Shown here piece after piece: positions 32,086-46,190 of a stretch of 64,000 bases of DNA. The stretch lies in NCBI GenBank assembly GCA_027257055.1, contig JAPVLO010000138.1, positions 3,100,001 through 3,164,000 on the forward strand, written 5' to 3'. The notes under the pieces are model-generated. The model did not search any database, had not been told where the DNA came from, and saw only the letters and a list, made by a program, of their open reading frames with translations. The stretch's first letter is position 1, and each line of letters begins with the position of its first letter. The translations under genes and the position numbers were made by a program. This DNA is from Cephalopachus bancanus. Its lineage: Eukaryota; Chordata; Mammalia; Primates; Tarsiidae.

Positions 32086-33736
32086 TGTGTTTTTGTCAGC
32101 TTAGTTGGGCAGCTGTCTGAGGATCTACGGTCGTGGAGGGCTGGAAGACAGTCAGGAGGTGGTTATCACCACCCAACCTTGAGGCATTGAGTATTAACTC
32201 AAGCAGAACTTAACCACGATGCCTCTACCACCTATCCTTGTCTAAATGCAATCATAGATTAGGGCAAAGCCATCCCACACCAGTAGCACAAAATCATGGT
32301 TCACACAAGTGCATAAACAATGAATTCTGGCTTCTAAGTGACGTGGATTAGTTAAGCCGTGCAATTTTTCCCTTGTGTTTATATCAAGTATGTTTGATAT
32401 GTTTTTTTATTGTGATTTTTGTTTTATAAACTGAAACAATGAAATGCTCTCATTTGCAAACATATCAGCTTTTATCACTTTAACGCTGGGTCCTTTTTTG
32501 GCCCGGTTCCTGTGTCCCCTCTCTGGCAATGCTCTTTGAATGCTGAGTTCCGTGAACCCCAGTGACAAATACTTTGCTTTGTGAGCTTGCTGCCTTGTCT
32601 ATTTCCACGTGCCCAAGCAAAAATAAATAACTGCCAAAAAGTTCACCACTCAGCTTTTCAGTGGGAGGTGAGGTGAAGGCATTGGGAAATCTCTTCAGTG
32701 CTTGTAAGTTTCATTGCTGACTTTTTGTGAGTGAGGTCAGTATAAAATAGCAACAACTTTTTCCCCCTTCATTCTTGTTCCCATGACTCTGATTGAATAA
32801 TGAGCCCTAGTTATATCAGTGTAAATAAGGCATTCAGATTTATATTTGGATCAGAGATTGAAGGAAAGTCTGATAGAAGCAATCTGTGACCATCCCTGCA
32901 GAAGTAAACTGCTCTACTATGTTGTCATAATTCCCTGTTTGTGGCAGACTCTCAACAGATAACAGAGGTGTGAAGTGTCAACTAAATAAACAGAGAGAGG
33001 CTTTCCAAAAAATGTATTTTATTTCCAAAAAAGTGTAGTTATTTGAGAATAGAGCATTGCACTGGCAACACGAATGCCATAGTCATTCAGGTTTTTAAAG
33101 GAAAAAATGAGGAGGGTTACATAATTGTTTTGAAATAGTTATCCTTGGCTACAAAGATCAGTGACAAGGGTGACGCCAGTCCCAGTTTGGACAGACAGTT
33201 TCTGGGCAGATGTCTTTGTAGAAGAAGTCTCTGTGTAAGGTTGTGATGACCTATCATGTAGTCTTTTTGTTATCAGCCATACAAGCATGAGAGCATGCTC
33301 TTTGTGGCTTTTCTGGCTCTATTTACCAGAGTTTTTCTTAACGCTATTGACTCCGTTTTGATTCTGACAACTTGCACAGAATAAACAAATCAATGGATGA
33401 AATTTACTCAGTTTAGCATGGCAAAGATGTGGGAATTGTCTTTTGACTTTGTCAACTAGTAACTTTTAGGAGAAGTAGAATTTTTTAAAATGAAAAAAAT
33501 AGTAAGTTTTTTTGTGTTAGAAAAGACCTTCTAGGAATGTTTAAATTTAGAAACTCAGCTTCTTTCAAATGTGGGCTATTTTGGAGCTATTCATTACTGA
33601 TTTAAATATAAGTTTTAATCACAGAGAAGAAAATTGATAATCATTGACTTTATCTCTTGAGTTAAAACTTTATTTCACTATGAATTAGTCGTTTGACTGT
33701 GTGTCTTTTGACTGTACTTTTCCTATGACGAAAGTA
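32086..33736. other. Unique sequence, no gene seen
   Basis: No recognisable repeat. The 32450-32820 part has mixed composition and could be conserved noncoding DNA, but conservation cannot be judged from one sequence. Confidence 0.4.
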
Positions 33737-33983
33737 CAGTTGTCTCCTCATTACCCCTGGTTTTGCTTTCTGCATTTTGGTTACCCTTGTCAACTATGGT
33801 CTGAAAATAGTAAACGGGAAATTCCAGAAATAAGCAATTTGTAGTTTTAAATTGCACTCTGCTCTGAGAAGGGTGAAGAATCTTGTGCTGTCCTGCTCCA
33901 TACCACCTGGGACGTGAGTTCTACCTTTGTCCAGCATTTCCCTGCTGTCCATGTTTCCTACCTGCTAGCTACTCAGTGGCCCG

Positions 33984-34356
33984 CTGAGGTGGTAGGATTG
34001 CTTGAGTCCAGGAGTTTGAGACCAGCCTAGGCAACATCGGAAGACCTCGTCTCTACAAAAATAAAAAAATGAGCCCGGCGTATTGGCTCATGCCCATAGT
34101 TCTAGTTTCTGGGAAGGCTGGGGTGGATGGACCACCTGAGCCCAGGAGGTCAAGGCTGTGGTGAGCCATGATTGTGCCACTGCATTCCAGTTTGAGCAAC
34201 AGAGTGAGACGCCTGACTCAAAAATATATATAAATAAAATAAAACATAAAATAAACCCCTCCATAAAACTACAGACTACCACTTACTGAGCTGACATGAA
34301 GTTAACTTTCTTTATCATGGATTTATCTTTTCTTATCATGGATTGAATGAGTAGAG
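33984..34356 (+). mobile_element. 5'-truncated Alu plus shared 3' flank, inside Tigger
   Basis: The Alu part (33984-34220) starts at GCTGAGGTGGTAGGATTGC. It is followed by ATATATATAAATAAAATAAAACATAAAAT and then about 115 bp (CTCCATAAAACTACAGACTACCACTTACTGAGCTGACATGAAGTTAAC ... GAATGAGTAGA) that also follow the Alu at 30411. No clear TSD was found. Confidence 0.85.
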
Positions 34357-34438
34357 TGCTGTCTAGGATCTTGGTTATCAGATTGACTGTTGGGGTATCT
34401 CAGTGCTTATGTCTAACTCACCCTTATTTTACTAAATA

Positions 34439-34615
34439 ATGATCCCAAAGCTCAAGAGTAGTGATGCTGGTAATTCAGATCTGCCAAAGATAAGCCCTGA
34501 AGTGTTTTCTTTAAATAAAAAGTTGAAAGTTCTTGACTTAACATGGGAAGAAAAAAAAAGTAAGCTGAGCTTCCTAAGATCGAAGGTAAGAACAGATCTA
34601 TCAGTGATATTGTGA
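34439..34615 (+). pseudogene. Tigger transposase N-terminal remnant
   Basis: The ATG at 34439 opens a 58-codon frame that stops at TGA 34613-34615. The reading MIPKLKSSDAGNSDLPK followed by a KKLKVLDLT-like stretch corresponds to the N-terminal CENP-B-like helix-turn-helix of pogo/Tigger transposase. The catalytic DDE domain is absent, so it cannot transpose. It was identified by its pattern in the DNA, being too short for an ORF length cut-off. Confidence 0.75.
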
Positions 34616-34776
34616 AGAAGGGAATAGAAATAGCTTTGCTATCACACCTTCAACTTTATCGTAGGTTTGCATGTTCAGGAAAAAACTTAGTATATATAAG
34701 GTTTGGTACTGTCTGTGGTTTGAGGCATCCATGAGAGTCTTGGAACATAATCCCTGTGACAAGCGGGGGACTGCAG

Positions 34777-36810
34777 TATTGAAATTATTTATATAACCAT
34801 ACGGCATGTATTTGTCCTGCAAACTAGTTCAAGTAAAACTGTTTTCCAGTGATCATTCTGCTGATAAGAACCAAATCCAACCCAGATGACCATTCTAGGA
34901 CATGAACACAGTCTAACTCTGTGACAGGCATTGTGCCTAGGAGCAAGAACACAGTCATTTACCAAAAACTTGAGAAAAGATAAGAGACCCAAGTAGTCAG
35001 TACAAACGGGCACTGAAGCATCACTGTTAGAACAGCTCATTTGACAATATTGCTCAAAATAGTCTCTTATTGGGTTTATGTGTGGATGGAATGCTTAAAT
35101 TACTTAGGGGCTGATCAGAGAGGAGGTAAGATGAATAGGCAGGTAATTTCCTTAGTGATAAGAAGTACCGGTGGCGAGAACCCAGGATGCACTTGATTGT
35201 GTTCAGTCACTGCAACATTAATGCTGCCCGGAGTTGAGTGCCTGTAATCGAAGCAAAGATTTCCAGAAATTATTGCTACAGGGAACTAGAGAGACCTGGA
35301 ATTGCCCCTGGGTATGAAGGCACCACCACCTTGGAACACACATGACCAATTTTTAGGACTACTTCTTAGTAGAGACTGCCCACCTCCCATCCAACAGTGT
35401 CCCTCATGCCAAGAGCATGCTTCCTAGGGGTAATGTTGCATGGCTCATATCAATTCAGGTCTACTATCCTGCCACTGTAGTCCTTGGCTCGAGGAAATGC
35501 CACCTTATTTTAAGGTTTTACTGCAGACTTCTGATAAACACCTCAAAACTTCCAAGATGGAGGAAAATCTTAAGCCCAAATGTTGACTTCTTAAGGTATC
35601 TAAAGCATCCTTTTGGTACTGTGGTCCACCATGCAGAAGTGATTTGGGAAGTACTGTTGTAATTAGTCCACAGGGGAGACTTTCAGGTAGGTTTGATTGT
35701 TCTGAGCTGGAAAATAATGCTTGAATGAAAGTACTTCCACTTGGAAATTACCCTAGAAGAGTTTTGCGTCTCTTAGACACATAGAAGCTCATAGTTTTCA
35801 CACTGGGAGAAATGGTTACTATTATAAAAAGAAAGGAGTGCTGCTTCTATGTTACATAGGATGTCATAATTATCTTGAGGGCATGTAGTTTTTTTGCTTA
35901 AAAAACTTCAGAACAGTCTCAGAACTGTTTGTTTCAATTGGCCATTTACGTTTAATAGTAAAAGGCTGGTCAATGATAACAATGCATCGTAAAACTTTCA
36001 GAAGGAAAGGAGAATGTTTTGTGGACCATTTTGGTTTTTTTTGTGTGTGTGTGGTGGTTTTAAGTCATTAGTTTTTGAAATCAATACTTTTTAAAGGAAA
36101 CAACTTGACCAAAAATCTGGGACAGAATTTTGAGACTCATTAAAAGAAAGTTTAATGAGAAAAAAAAACACTTCATTAATAAAACTTCTTGGCTATACAA
36201 AAGTAGTCCTTAAACTTAGTCTGAGGTGGAAAAAAGCATAATTGTGAGATGAATTATGCTCTATAATCAAGTAGGAGGAGACATTGGGGGTTTTAATATG
36301 GCATCTGGAAGCAGTGATAGGTTGAAGAGATCTAAAAGAGGGAAGCAGAGGGGAGACAGATAGTAGGACAAAAGGTCAGCATGGACCCCAGCAAATTTTA
36401 CTAGACAAGGGTCAAAGAAGATGAATGACTGATGAGAAATTCCCCATAGATGTGATAACTAAGGAGCATTGAAACAAGTGATGTCTAAGTATTTCTATTA
36501 AAGTTGTTCTTACATAGTCCTGTGCCATAATCTCTCCAGACCTTGATAAACAACAGGTAGAATTAAATTGAATCAGTGATGCTCGGAGTTGCAGGTGTAG
36601 AAGCTCCATCTTTGACTGGGCCGTGTAGAGAGGACAGGAGCGGCTGTGTGAAGAAGACAGTGTGACTGAGACCCAGACCAGGCCTGTCTCGAGATCTGGG
36701 GCTCGAATCAGAAGTCCAAGAAGCACTGTAGCAGTGCTGGGCTTTTCCCTTGCAGTGTTTAAAGGGAAACCTGTTATTTTATATCGAAATGAAAGAGTGA
36801 ATGGTGTTGC
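34777..36810. other. Unique sequence, no gene seen
   Basis: About 2 kb with no recognised repeat. Open frames (60-104 codons on either strand) have no domain. Confidence 0.45.
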
Positions 36811-36830
36811 TGTTAATCACACACCATTTA
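36811..36830 (+). repeat. Split direct duplicate, left piece
   Basis: GTTAATCACACACCATTTA; continues after the L1 at about 37577 and matches 38911-38930. Confidence 0.75.
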
Positions 36831-36832
36831 TA

Positions 36833-37573
36833 TATTTATTTTCATTAAAAAAATTTTTTTTTATTATAAAGATGTGGGGTACAATTCAAGGTTAGGTATA
36901 CAAACGTTGATTATGCGGCTTCCCTTGTTGATGAGGTGTGCCCCTCCTTCCCCTGGCAGTTTCCCACTACTGCCAATCCCTTTCTTCTAGTATTATAATA
37001 ATTGTTCAAGGTCCGCTTATGCGTGAAACCATATGGAACTCAGTTCTTTATTTATGGGATAGATCGCTGAGTGTGATTGACTCTAAATCCATCCAAGTTG
37101 CTGTGAAGTTCATATGTTTGTCCTTCTTTATGGCTGCATAATATTCCATTGTGTATATGTACCACATCTTTTGTTGTTGTTTGTTTGTTTTTGAGTTGGA
37201 GTCTCACTCTGTCGCCCAGACTGGAGTGCAGTGGCCGCTCCCGGCCACCACAGCCTCGACCTGCTGGGCTCCGGCGATCTTTCCGCCTCAGCCTTCCAAG
37301 TAGCTGGAACTACAGGTGCATGCTACCACACCCGGCTCATTTTGATTTTTATTATAGAGATGAGGTCTTGCCAAGTTGCCCAGGTGGGTCGCGAACCCGC
37401 GGGCTCAGGCAATCCACTCAACTCAGCCTCCCAAAGGCGCGGGATTACAGGCTGAGCCACCAAGCCCGGCTTATGTGCCACATTTTTAAAATCCAGTCCA
37501 GCTTCGATGGGCAACATCGAATTCATTAACATGGTTGGTTCCATGTTTTTTGCTATTGTGAACAGAACTGCAA
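36833..37573 (-). mobile_element. 5'-truncated L1, antisense, Alu-interrupted
   Basis: AAAGATGTGGGGTACAATTCAAGG and TTCCATTGTGTATATGTACCACA identify antisense L1 3' sequence. An Alu sits at 37173-37471, and the L1 continues to about 37573 (TTTGCTATTGTGAACAGAACTGC). The L1 TSD is CACACACCATT (about 36818-36828 and 37574-37584). Confidence 0.9.
37173..37471 (-). mobile_element. Alu SINE, young type, nested in L1
   Basis: Full-length antisense copy with hairpin. TSD: TATGTACCACATCTTTT (37156-37172) and TATGTGCCACATTTTTA (from 37472), both L1 sequence. Confidence 0.95.
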
Positions 37574-37576
37574 CAC

Positions 37577-37715
37577 ACACCATTAATTAACATTGAGTGT
37601 TAATTAATTTCAAGGTACTTTACAGTTTCTAGTGATACAAGGAGATAAGACTGATATTTGTTTTTAAGTATCATAAAAGTAATTAGAAAAACAGATTATG
37701 GGGTAAATTTAAAAA
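37577..37715 (+). repeat. Split direct duplicate, right piece
   Basis: AACATTGAGTGTTAATTAATTTCAAGGTACTTTACAG and the following 100 bp match 38931-39060 at about 93% by eye. Confidence 0.9.
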
Positions 37716-38284
37716 GTTCTTAAAGATGGAAAGATTTGGGGAAGGCTGCTCCCACTTGACGTAAACCCAAGAGGAGAGAGGCCAAGGGAAAGGGTAAAAT
37801 GAGGAACAAGCCTCCAAATCACATTTTTAGTCTTTCCTCTTGCCCCCTCAGTATTTCAAACAGGTTAAGTCAGGTTAAAACAAAGCTGGGCACAACTCTG
37901 AGAAGAAAAGAAACGTTAAAAAGTAGCAAATGATCAGTGAGCATTCTGAGGACGAAGTGATTTGGCTTAATGATGGGACAGATCACTAACCAAGGGTTCG
38001 AGTACCAATTCAGGCTTTTATTTAGCATCATTTGGCAAAACCAGGTCTTCTTCTTCAAGGTCTAGACTTTTCTCAGTTTAGTTTTGCTGCTCCCCGGGGG
38101 CATCCCTGTGTTGACCAGACCTAACATAAATGATTTCTCTTGACATTCTTCTGAGGATGGAGGTGACGGCTTAGAGATTAAACCACATCCAAGGGACTAT
38201 CAACCAGCAGTTTAGAGGGAGGAAACAGCCATAGGGCAGTAGAAAGCATAGAGGAGAGTCCGAACTGATGTCTTTAGTATTTTT

Positions 38285-38581
38285 CTCTCTCTTTTTTTTT
38301 TTAGTTGGAGTCTCACTCTGTCGCCCAGACTGGAGCGCAGTGGCCGCTCCCGGCCACCGCAGCCTCGACCTGCTGGGCTCTGGCGATCCTTCCGCCTCAG
38401 CCTTCCGAGTAGCTGGAACTACAGGCGCGCGCTGCCATGCCTGGCTAATTTTTGATTTTTATTGTAGAGATGAGGTCTCGCCAAGTTGCCCAGGTGGGTC
38501 TCGAACCCGCGGGCTCAGTCAATCCACTGACCTCAGCCTCCCAAAGGCGCGGGATTACAGGCTGAGCCACCGAGTCCGGCT
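38285..38581 (-). mobile_element. Alu SINE, young type, antisense
   Basis: Hairpin and GTGGGTCTCGAACCCGC arm present. TSD TTTAGTATTTTT at 38273-38284 and 38582-38593. Confidence 0.96.
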
Positions 38582-38784
38582 TTTAGTATTTTTAAAAAGG
38601 AGTCAACTAGGTTTGGGAGAGCAATTTTAAACTTAAGTGTATTACCCATGTAAGTGGCTTTATTGGTGTGTCAGTTAAGGAGTCCCAGGCTTCAAGAAGG
38701 ACCTGTCAATGAGAGCATCAATCCTTAGAAGATAAGAGTTATTCTGAAAGAAAAACAAACTTGAAGCTTTATGTAGGTCCTGCA

Positions 38785-38845
38785 GAGTCTAACACTCTGG
38801 GCTTTAGTTTCTTCCTCTGTGAAATAAAAGAGATGGGAACAAATG
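38785..38845 (-). mobile_element. Possible MIR fragment
   Basis: CTGGGCTTTAGTTTCTTCCTCTGTGAAATAAAAGAGATGGG resembles the antisense MIR middle. Confidence 0.4.
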
Positions 38846-38910
38846 GTTTTCTAATGTTTCTGGTTCAAAGATTTCATAATTTTCACATAAAAATCATCTT
38901 ATGATTTGAT

Positions 38911-39060
38911 GTTAATCACGCACCATTTATTAACATTGAGTGTTAATTAATTTCAAGGTACTTTACAGTTTCTAGTGATAGAAGGAGATGAGACTGGTAT
39001 TTGTTTTTAAATATCATAAAAGCAATTATAAAAACAGATTACAGGGGTAAATTAAAAAAG
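38911..39060 (+). repeat. Direct duplicate, unsplit copy
   Basis: GTTAATCACGCACCATTTATTAACATTGAGTGTTAATTAATTTC and the next 105 bp match 36811-36830 joined to 37577-37715, without the L1. It acts as the empty-site paralogue. Confidence 0.9.
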
Positions 39061-41251
<2,191 letters not shown>

Positions 41252-41689
41252 GCAGAGTAGTCTGAAGTCAGAGAAAGTGTGGAGATAGTCCGGTACCAAG
41301 AAAGATAATTGTCACAAAAGCCCCAGTGTGAATATGCTCCAAATTAGGATATGGCATCTGGAATAAGACTGGTGAGAGTAAGAACCAAGGGCCTGTATGC
41401 CCAGAAATTAAGGCAGCCAAACCGTCTGTGGTTAGACCAAATTTATGTTATGACCAAAAAATGTGCACTGCAAAGGACTGTTTCTATGATTTGTTACTTG
41501 TTTTATTTTTTCTTTCCATTTTAATCTCCTTTTAGTAGAGACCCTTTTGAATGCTCCAGTCTTTTTTAGGAGAATGTTCTAGTCTCTCTTACTACTAAAA
41601 GATTTCAACTTAAATTGAAATTTTTAAACTTTCAGTGGAAAATTCCAGGTTATTTCAACTGAACTACAGGATCAAAGATTTCTCCCATT

Positions 41690-41980
41690 CAGGCACGATG
41701 GCTCATGTCTGTAATTCCAGCACTTTGGGAGGTAGAGACGAGAGGATTGCCTGGGCCCATGAGTTCGAGACCAGCCTGGGCAACGTGGCAAGATCTCATC
41801 TCTACAATAAATCAAAAAAATAGCCAGGCATGGTGGTGTGCACCAGTAGTTCCAGCTACTTGGAAGGCTGAGGCAGAAGGATAGCCCAAGCTCAGCAGGT
41901 CGAGGCTGTGGTGGTCGTGAGCATGCTACTGCACTCCAGCCTAGGTGACAGAGTGAGACGCTGACCCCCCCCCCAAAAAA
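41690..41980 (+). mobile_element. Alu SINE, intermediate type, sense
   Basis: Full dimer with the older arm (CATGAGTTCGAGACCAGCC) and a right arm GGTGGTCGTGAGCATGCTACTGC in place of the perfect hairpin. TSD ATTTCTCCC at 41678-41686 and 41987-41995. Confidence 0.93.
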
Positions 41981-42209
41981 GAAAATATTTCTCCCTCTTC
42001 CTCTCCACTTAAACTTGGAGAACAAAAGGGAGCCGAGAGTCCTCTGGGGCTGTGTGAGGCTTGTAGCTGCCCAGCAGACCAGTGGCAGGAAGAAATGGTA
42101 GAGTGTAGGGTACCCTTGAGGTGTTCCTGAACTAAAGACAGGATGTGCTAAGTGCTGAACATACCATTCTTCCACCGAGCTCTGTAGAACATCCCATTAG
42201 GGAGGAGTA

Positions 42210-42300
42210 GCTGTGGTTGGGTTTGCTGGGGAAGATTTCACGAAGTGGTTTTGATTTGAACTCGACCTTGAAATATGGGCAAGGACTCAGAGAGTGTACT
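42210..42300 (+). mobile_element. L2-like fragment
   Basis: TTCACGAAGTGGTTTTGATTTGAACTCGACCTTGAAATATGGGCAAGGA matches the L2 pattern of CTTGAAGGATGGG. Confidence 0.45.
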
Positions 42301-42829
42301 TAGGTATGCACATGCCTTATCTATATGCATTAATTTCAACATGCAAGTCACTCAACAGCCTGTTCCTCTAGCAGCCTTGTAAAGTCATGTCTTAATTCTG
42401 GCTTCCTAGCCCTGGCTATGCATGAATGAGGAAGCAGGAAAAGTTTCTTTCAAAGTTACCACCGTAAAGTAAGTTGATAGCGGATTAAATGAAGATATAT
42501 AGAATCTTCAACAGGAACTAATTTTTAGGAAATCTGAAAACCTGGATGAATCATAGTCTTCATATCTCCTTAGATGAGTTATGAGTTGGAAGATAAATAT
42601 TAGCAGGCAGCAAATTACTGTGCTGTGGCCTATGGTTAAGAGAACTCTGACCTTGTCTTTCATAGCTCTGTGAGCAGTGGGGAAGAGTAAGATCATTCGA
42701 TTCGTTTCTTATGCCTAGGTATATTTCTGCAGAATTTTCATGGGGCTATAGCTCTAATAATGTTTGGATGCTGTGTTTGAGAAGAGAGGTTTTTACTTTT
42801 GAAAGACTGACCTCCTGATCTTGTTATGT

Positions 42830-42935
42830 TACTCATGACCATTATGACCTTGTGCAAAATACTTAATTTTTCTTAGCTTTTCCTCATTTTGAGAGTTGGA
42901 TTATGTCAAGGGTCCCTCATATTTCTCTGAATAGA
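42830..42935 (-). mobile_element. MIR fragment, antisense
   Basis: CATTATGACCTTGTGCAAAATACTTAATTTTTCTTAGCTTTTCCTCATTTTGAGAG follows the antisense MIR middle. Confidence 0.5.
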
Positions 42936-45419
42936 AGCTACTTCTCCCCCCACAAAAGCTTGAGATCTGATAAAAAAAATTTAAATGTTATTTTGGTTCT
43001 AAAGAGAGCTAACAAAGAATCATTATTGATTTAATTTCATAATTTGACATACCTTGTATTGTAGAAGTCTAATCCTTCCATCTATGTCAAAGTCACTGGG
43101 ATTAGAAGAATTTGTGAATAATAAAATTGAGAACAGAGTGTTAAAGTGATTGTAATTAATACAATTCTTGAACAGAATTAAGGAGGAAACACCATTGACT
43201 CTTTTGCAAGGAATCCAGAAAATTACAGAAAATGGGCATTTACTTTAAAAAAAAAAAAATCTCATGGGCTCTTCAACCATCACATTACAACCGGGCTTAC
43301 TTTTCAGTCCTGGAATCTATTATTCTGGACCAGGGACTTCAGCTAACTTCTTCTTCTTAGAAAATTCTGTAATTTGCTCATATTTGGAGATGAAATAGGT
43401 ATTGTCCCAATATCTTCATTTCCTGCTTTGATGAAACTGAAACCTTTTTCTATTTCAGGTTTTCTCAGCCACCACTTGGGGAAAATATCAGGCCAAAAAT
43501 TCTCTCAAGTCACCATAGACATGTCTTGTGCTGCCAGTAGATTCTGTTTTCTTGGCTGAGTATTCTGTAGCTCCTTCTTCAGAAAGTTCTAGATTATGGA
43601 CCTGGACCAGTCCAGCTGATGTCAGGATATTTTTCCTGCTCTCCTCTTTCCTAATATGGGTTTCCCACACTACAGGCTTCTGTTGATCTAAGTTAGTCGA
43701 TGTTCAAGGTCTCTTCTTGCCTTAAAATATTGCGATTCTATATGAAGTTTTAGAAATATTAGTGCCTTTAAAAAAATAAAACAACGTATAAACTTCTGCA
43801 CTAGATTGAGAACTCAAAGAGATATAATAAGGGAAACAAAATATAACTTCTTTCATAAGGGAAACTGAAGTTCTCTGCTTGACACTTGATGCAAAGAATC
43901 CATGACTGATGTTTCTGCACATGGTTTTCCTGTCAGCAGAGATCTCTGTCCCGGCATTTGCCAGTAAGGGCAGGACTTCTCGTCCTGTCTTCATTCCATC
44001 TTTTGTCTTCAGGGGTGTTACAAGTGCCCCTATGTAAAGTACTGATGCATCTCTGGGCATCATACTTGGTAACATAGCAAGTCAGTGTTTGCATTATGCG
44101 TAAGGAATTTGCTGGGCAGTTTTAGATGTTATTGAGTGGCAGGAAACTTCTGCATTTCTACCTAAGGCAGAATTTTGGAATTTTTGCTCTATGTTTTTCT
44201 ACTTCAGAAACTCTTTATCCACTAATTAAAAATTGGGGCTATAGCTAGAAAGATAATCTAAAGTTTTTAATGAAAGTAAAAATTGCTGCATTCTTATAGT
44301 TTTTCATCCTGTTTTAAAAAGTGTGTGGGTTAAGCTCTGAGAGAAGATTGAATAGAAATTACTATACTTCCCCTATATGACTTCAAGCCTCAAAAATTAT
44401 CGGTTCTTCAATATACTATAGTGAGAATTCATAACCTTGATTATATTTGCAGCAGTTGAAGTCACATGGTCATTCTGGAATTATTACATATTAATAGGGA
44501 ACAGATTACGTGATATTTATAGTCCTAATTTAATAGCAAGCACACAGTTTCCATGCTGCAAATGGCTATTAAAATCACGGGAATCATAGAAATTAGATTT
44601 ATTTGGGCTTCTGTGGCTGCCTGAATTCCACAAGATAAATGCCAGATTATATTTTATTGCCAGACCCCATACTTAGGGCAACCATGAAAAACTTGGAATT
44701 TCCTAAATAACTGTCACAAAGATACAGTTCAATTTAGACTCTAAAAACTCGTTATTGTGCAGTTTTCCTTGTACCACACCCCAAACAAAGCCATGTCTTC
44801 TCTCCTTCAACTTCCAGAACTTCTGCCACACTACTAAGATTTTTATTGGTCTCATGTTTGACATAAAATTCTGAAAATATTATGACGATGGATTACTAGT
44901 TCTATTAATAAATCAAAAGTCATTGCTAAATTTTTATCATCTTAGTAGTCTTTTATTGTTTGGCCTGGATTCTTAAGGAGGAATTTTAAGCTGCATCTGT
45001 CAAAAAGTATTTATAAATCACCTATTATGAGTTCAAAACTGTCCTTAGAATTTTGAGGGATACAATTCACTTTCAGGCATTATTCTTACTCCTACTTTCA
45101 AGGGTTTATAGTAGCAAGTGTGATAAACTGGTTAGAAGAACGATTGAGATTAAAATGCAACCCTTAGGAGATTCTTGCAGATATAGAAACTGGGTAATAA
45201 TGCTTCCTGTTAGTTTAGTACATTTACAAAAGGAATATAGATCAAGGGTTCAGAGATGCACTGATGGCTACAAATGAGTTGTGGTACTTACAGAAGTCAG
45301 AGGAGACAAAAATGAGTCTAGTATTAAGAGCTCATGTGCAGGCATAACTTAAATAGTGTCTTCGTGAATAGATTTTACTATCTCGTTGAGCCTTGAGAGA
45401 TTTGCACCACATCTACTAG
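42936..45419. other. Unique AT-rich DNA, no gene seen
   Basis: About 2.5 kb. A 117-codon minus frame at 43722-44075 is not recognised. A weak MIR/L2-like piece may lie near 45000-45120. Confidence 0.45.
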
Positions 45420-45445
45420 AAATTATCTTTGAAAGAAAAACAAAA

Positions 45446-45536
45446 GGACAACCCACTTGGATCCCCTCCCACTGTGGAACTTTTCTGTCCTCTCAATAAA
45501 TCCTTTCTATAAAAAAAAAAGAAAAGAAAAGAAAAG
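45446..45536 (+). mobile_element. TINE body and A-tail within the chimera
   Basis: GGACAACCCACTTGG, CCCCTCCCACTGTGG, CTTTTCTGTCCTCTCAATAAATCC; then (A)10 and (GAAAA)n. It starts at the same point as the other TINEs. Confidence 0.88.
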
Positions 45537-45849
45537 CAAAATTATGGACTTCGCAGCAACCTGGATAGAATAGGAGTCTATAATACTCAGTGATTTATCA
45601 GAGAAACAAAGTTCTGCGTACTGCATGTCCTTACTCATAAGTGGAGGCTGAACATTCACCATATTTTTTTTAATCAATATTTTTTATTATGATTTTGTGG
45701 GGTACAGTTAAGGGTTAGGTGTACAATTATGTTTCATTCAGGCACCCTGTTGATAAGAGGTGTTTCCCCATCCCCAGACAGATATTTGCGACTGTTAATC
45801 CCATTCCCCTCCCCCCCCATAGTTTCCCAGTACCGTCAGTCATTTTCTT

Positions 45850-46149
45850 TTTCTTTTTCTTTTTTTTTTTTTTTTGAGTTGGAGTCTCACTCTGTCGCCC
45901 AGACTGGAGTGCAGTGGCTGCTTCCGGCCACCGCAGCCTCGACCTGCCAGGCTCCGGCGATCCTTCCGCCTCAGCCTTCCAAGTAGCCGGAATTACAGGC
46001 ACGCGCTACCACGCCTGGCTGATTTTTGATTTATTGTAGAGATGAGGTCTCGCCTGCCCAGGCGGGTCTCGAACCCGCGGGCTCAGGCAATCCACTCACC
46101 TCAGCCTCCCAAAGGCGCGGGATTATGGGCTGAGCCACTGAGCCGGGCT
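45850..46149 (-). mobile_element. Alu SINE, young type, innermost layer
   Basis: Full-length antisense copy with the GCGGGTCTCGAACCCGC arm. TSD AGTCATTTTCTT (45838-45849, 46150-46161) lies within the L1 3'UTR. Confidence 0.95.
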
Positions 46150-46190
46150 AGTCATTTTCTTATAGTATTACATTGGATGTTCAAGGTCCA

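Larger units (their letters stand above)
33737..34776 (+). mobile_element. Tigger (pogo-type) DNA transposon, Alu-interrupted
   Basis: The left inverted terminal sequence CAGTTGTCTCCTCATTACCC and the right terminal ...GCGGGGGACTGCAG are flanked by TA (33735-33736, 34777-34778). Internal landmarks: GGAAATTCCAGAAATAAGCAATT (33819), GTCCAGCATTTCCCTGCTGTC, TTGGTTATCAGATTGACTGTTGGGGTATC (34372). It holds the start of the transposase gene but is deleted after it. Sequence 33984-34356 is inserted in it. Confidence 0.88.
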
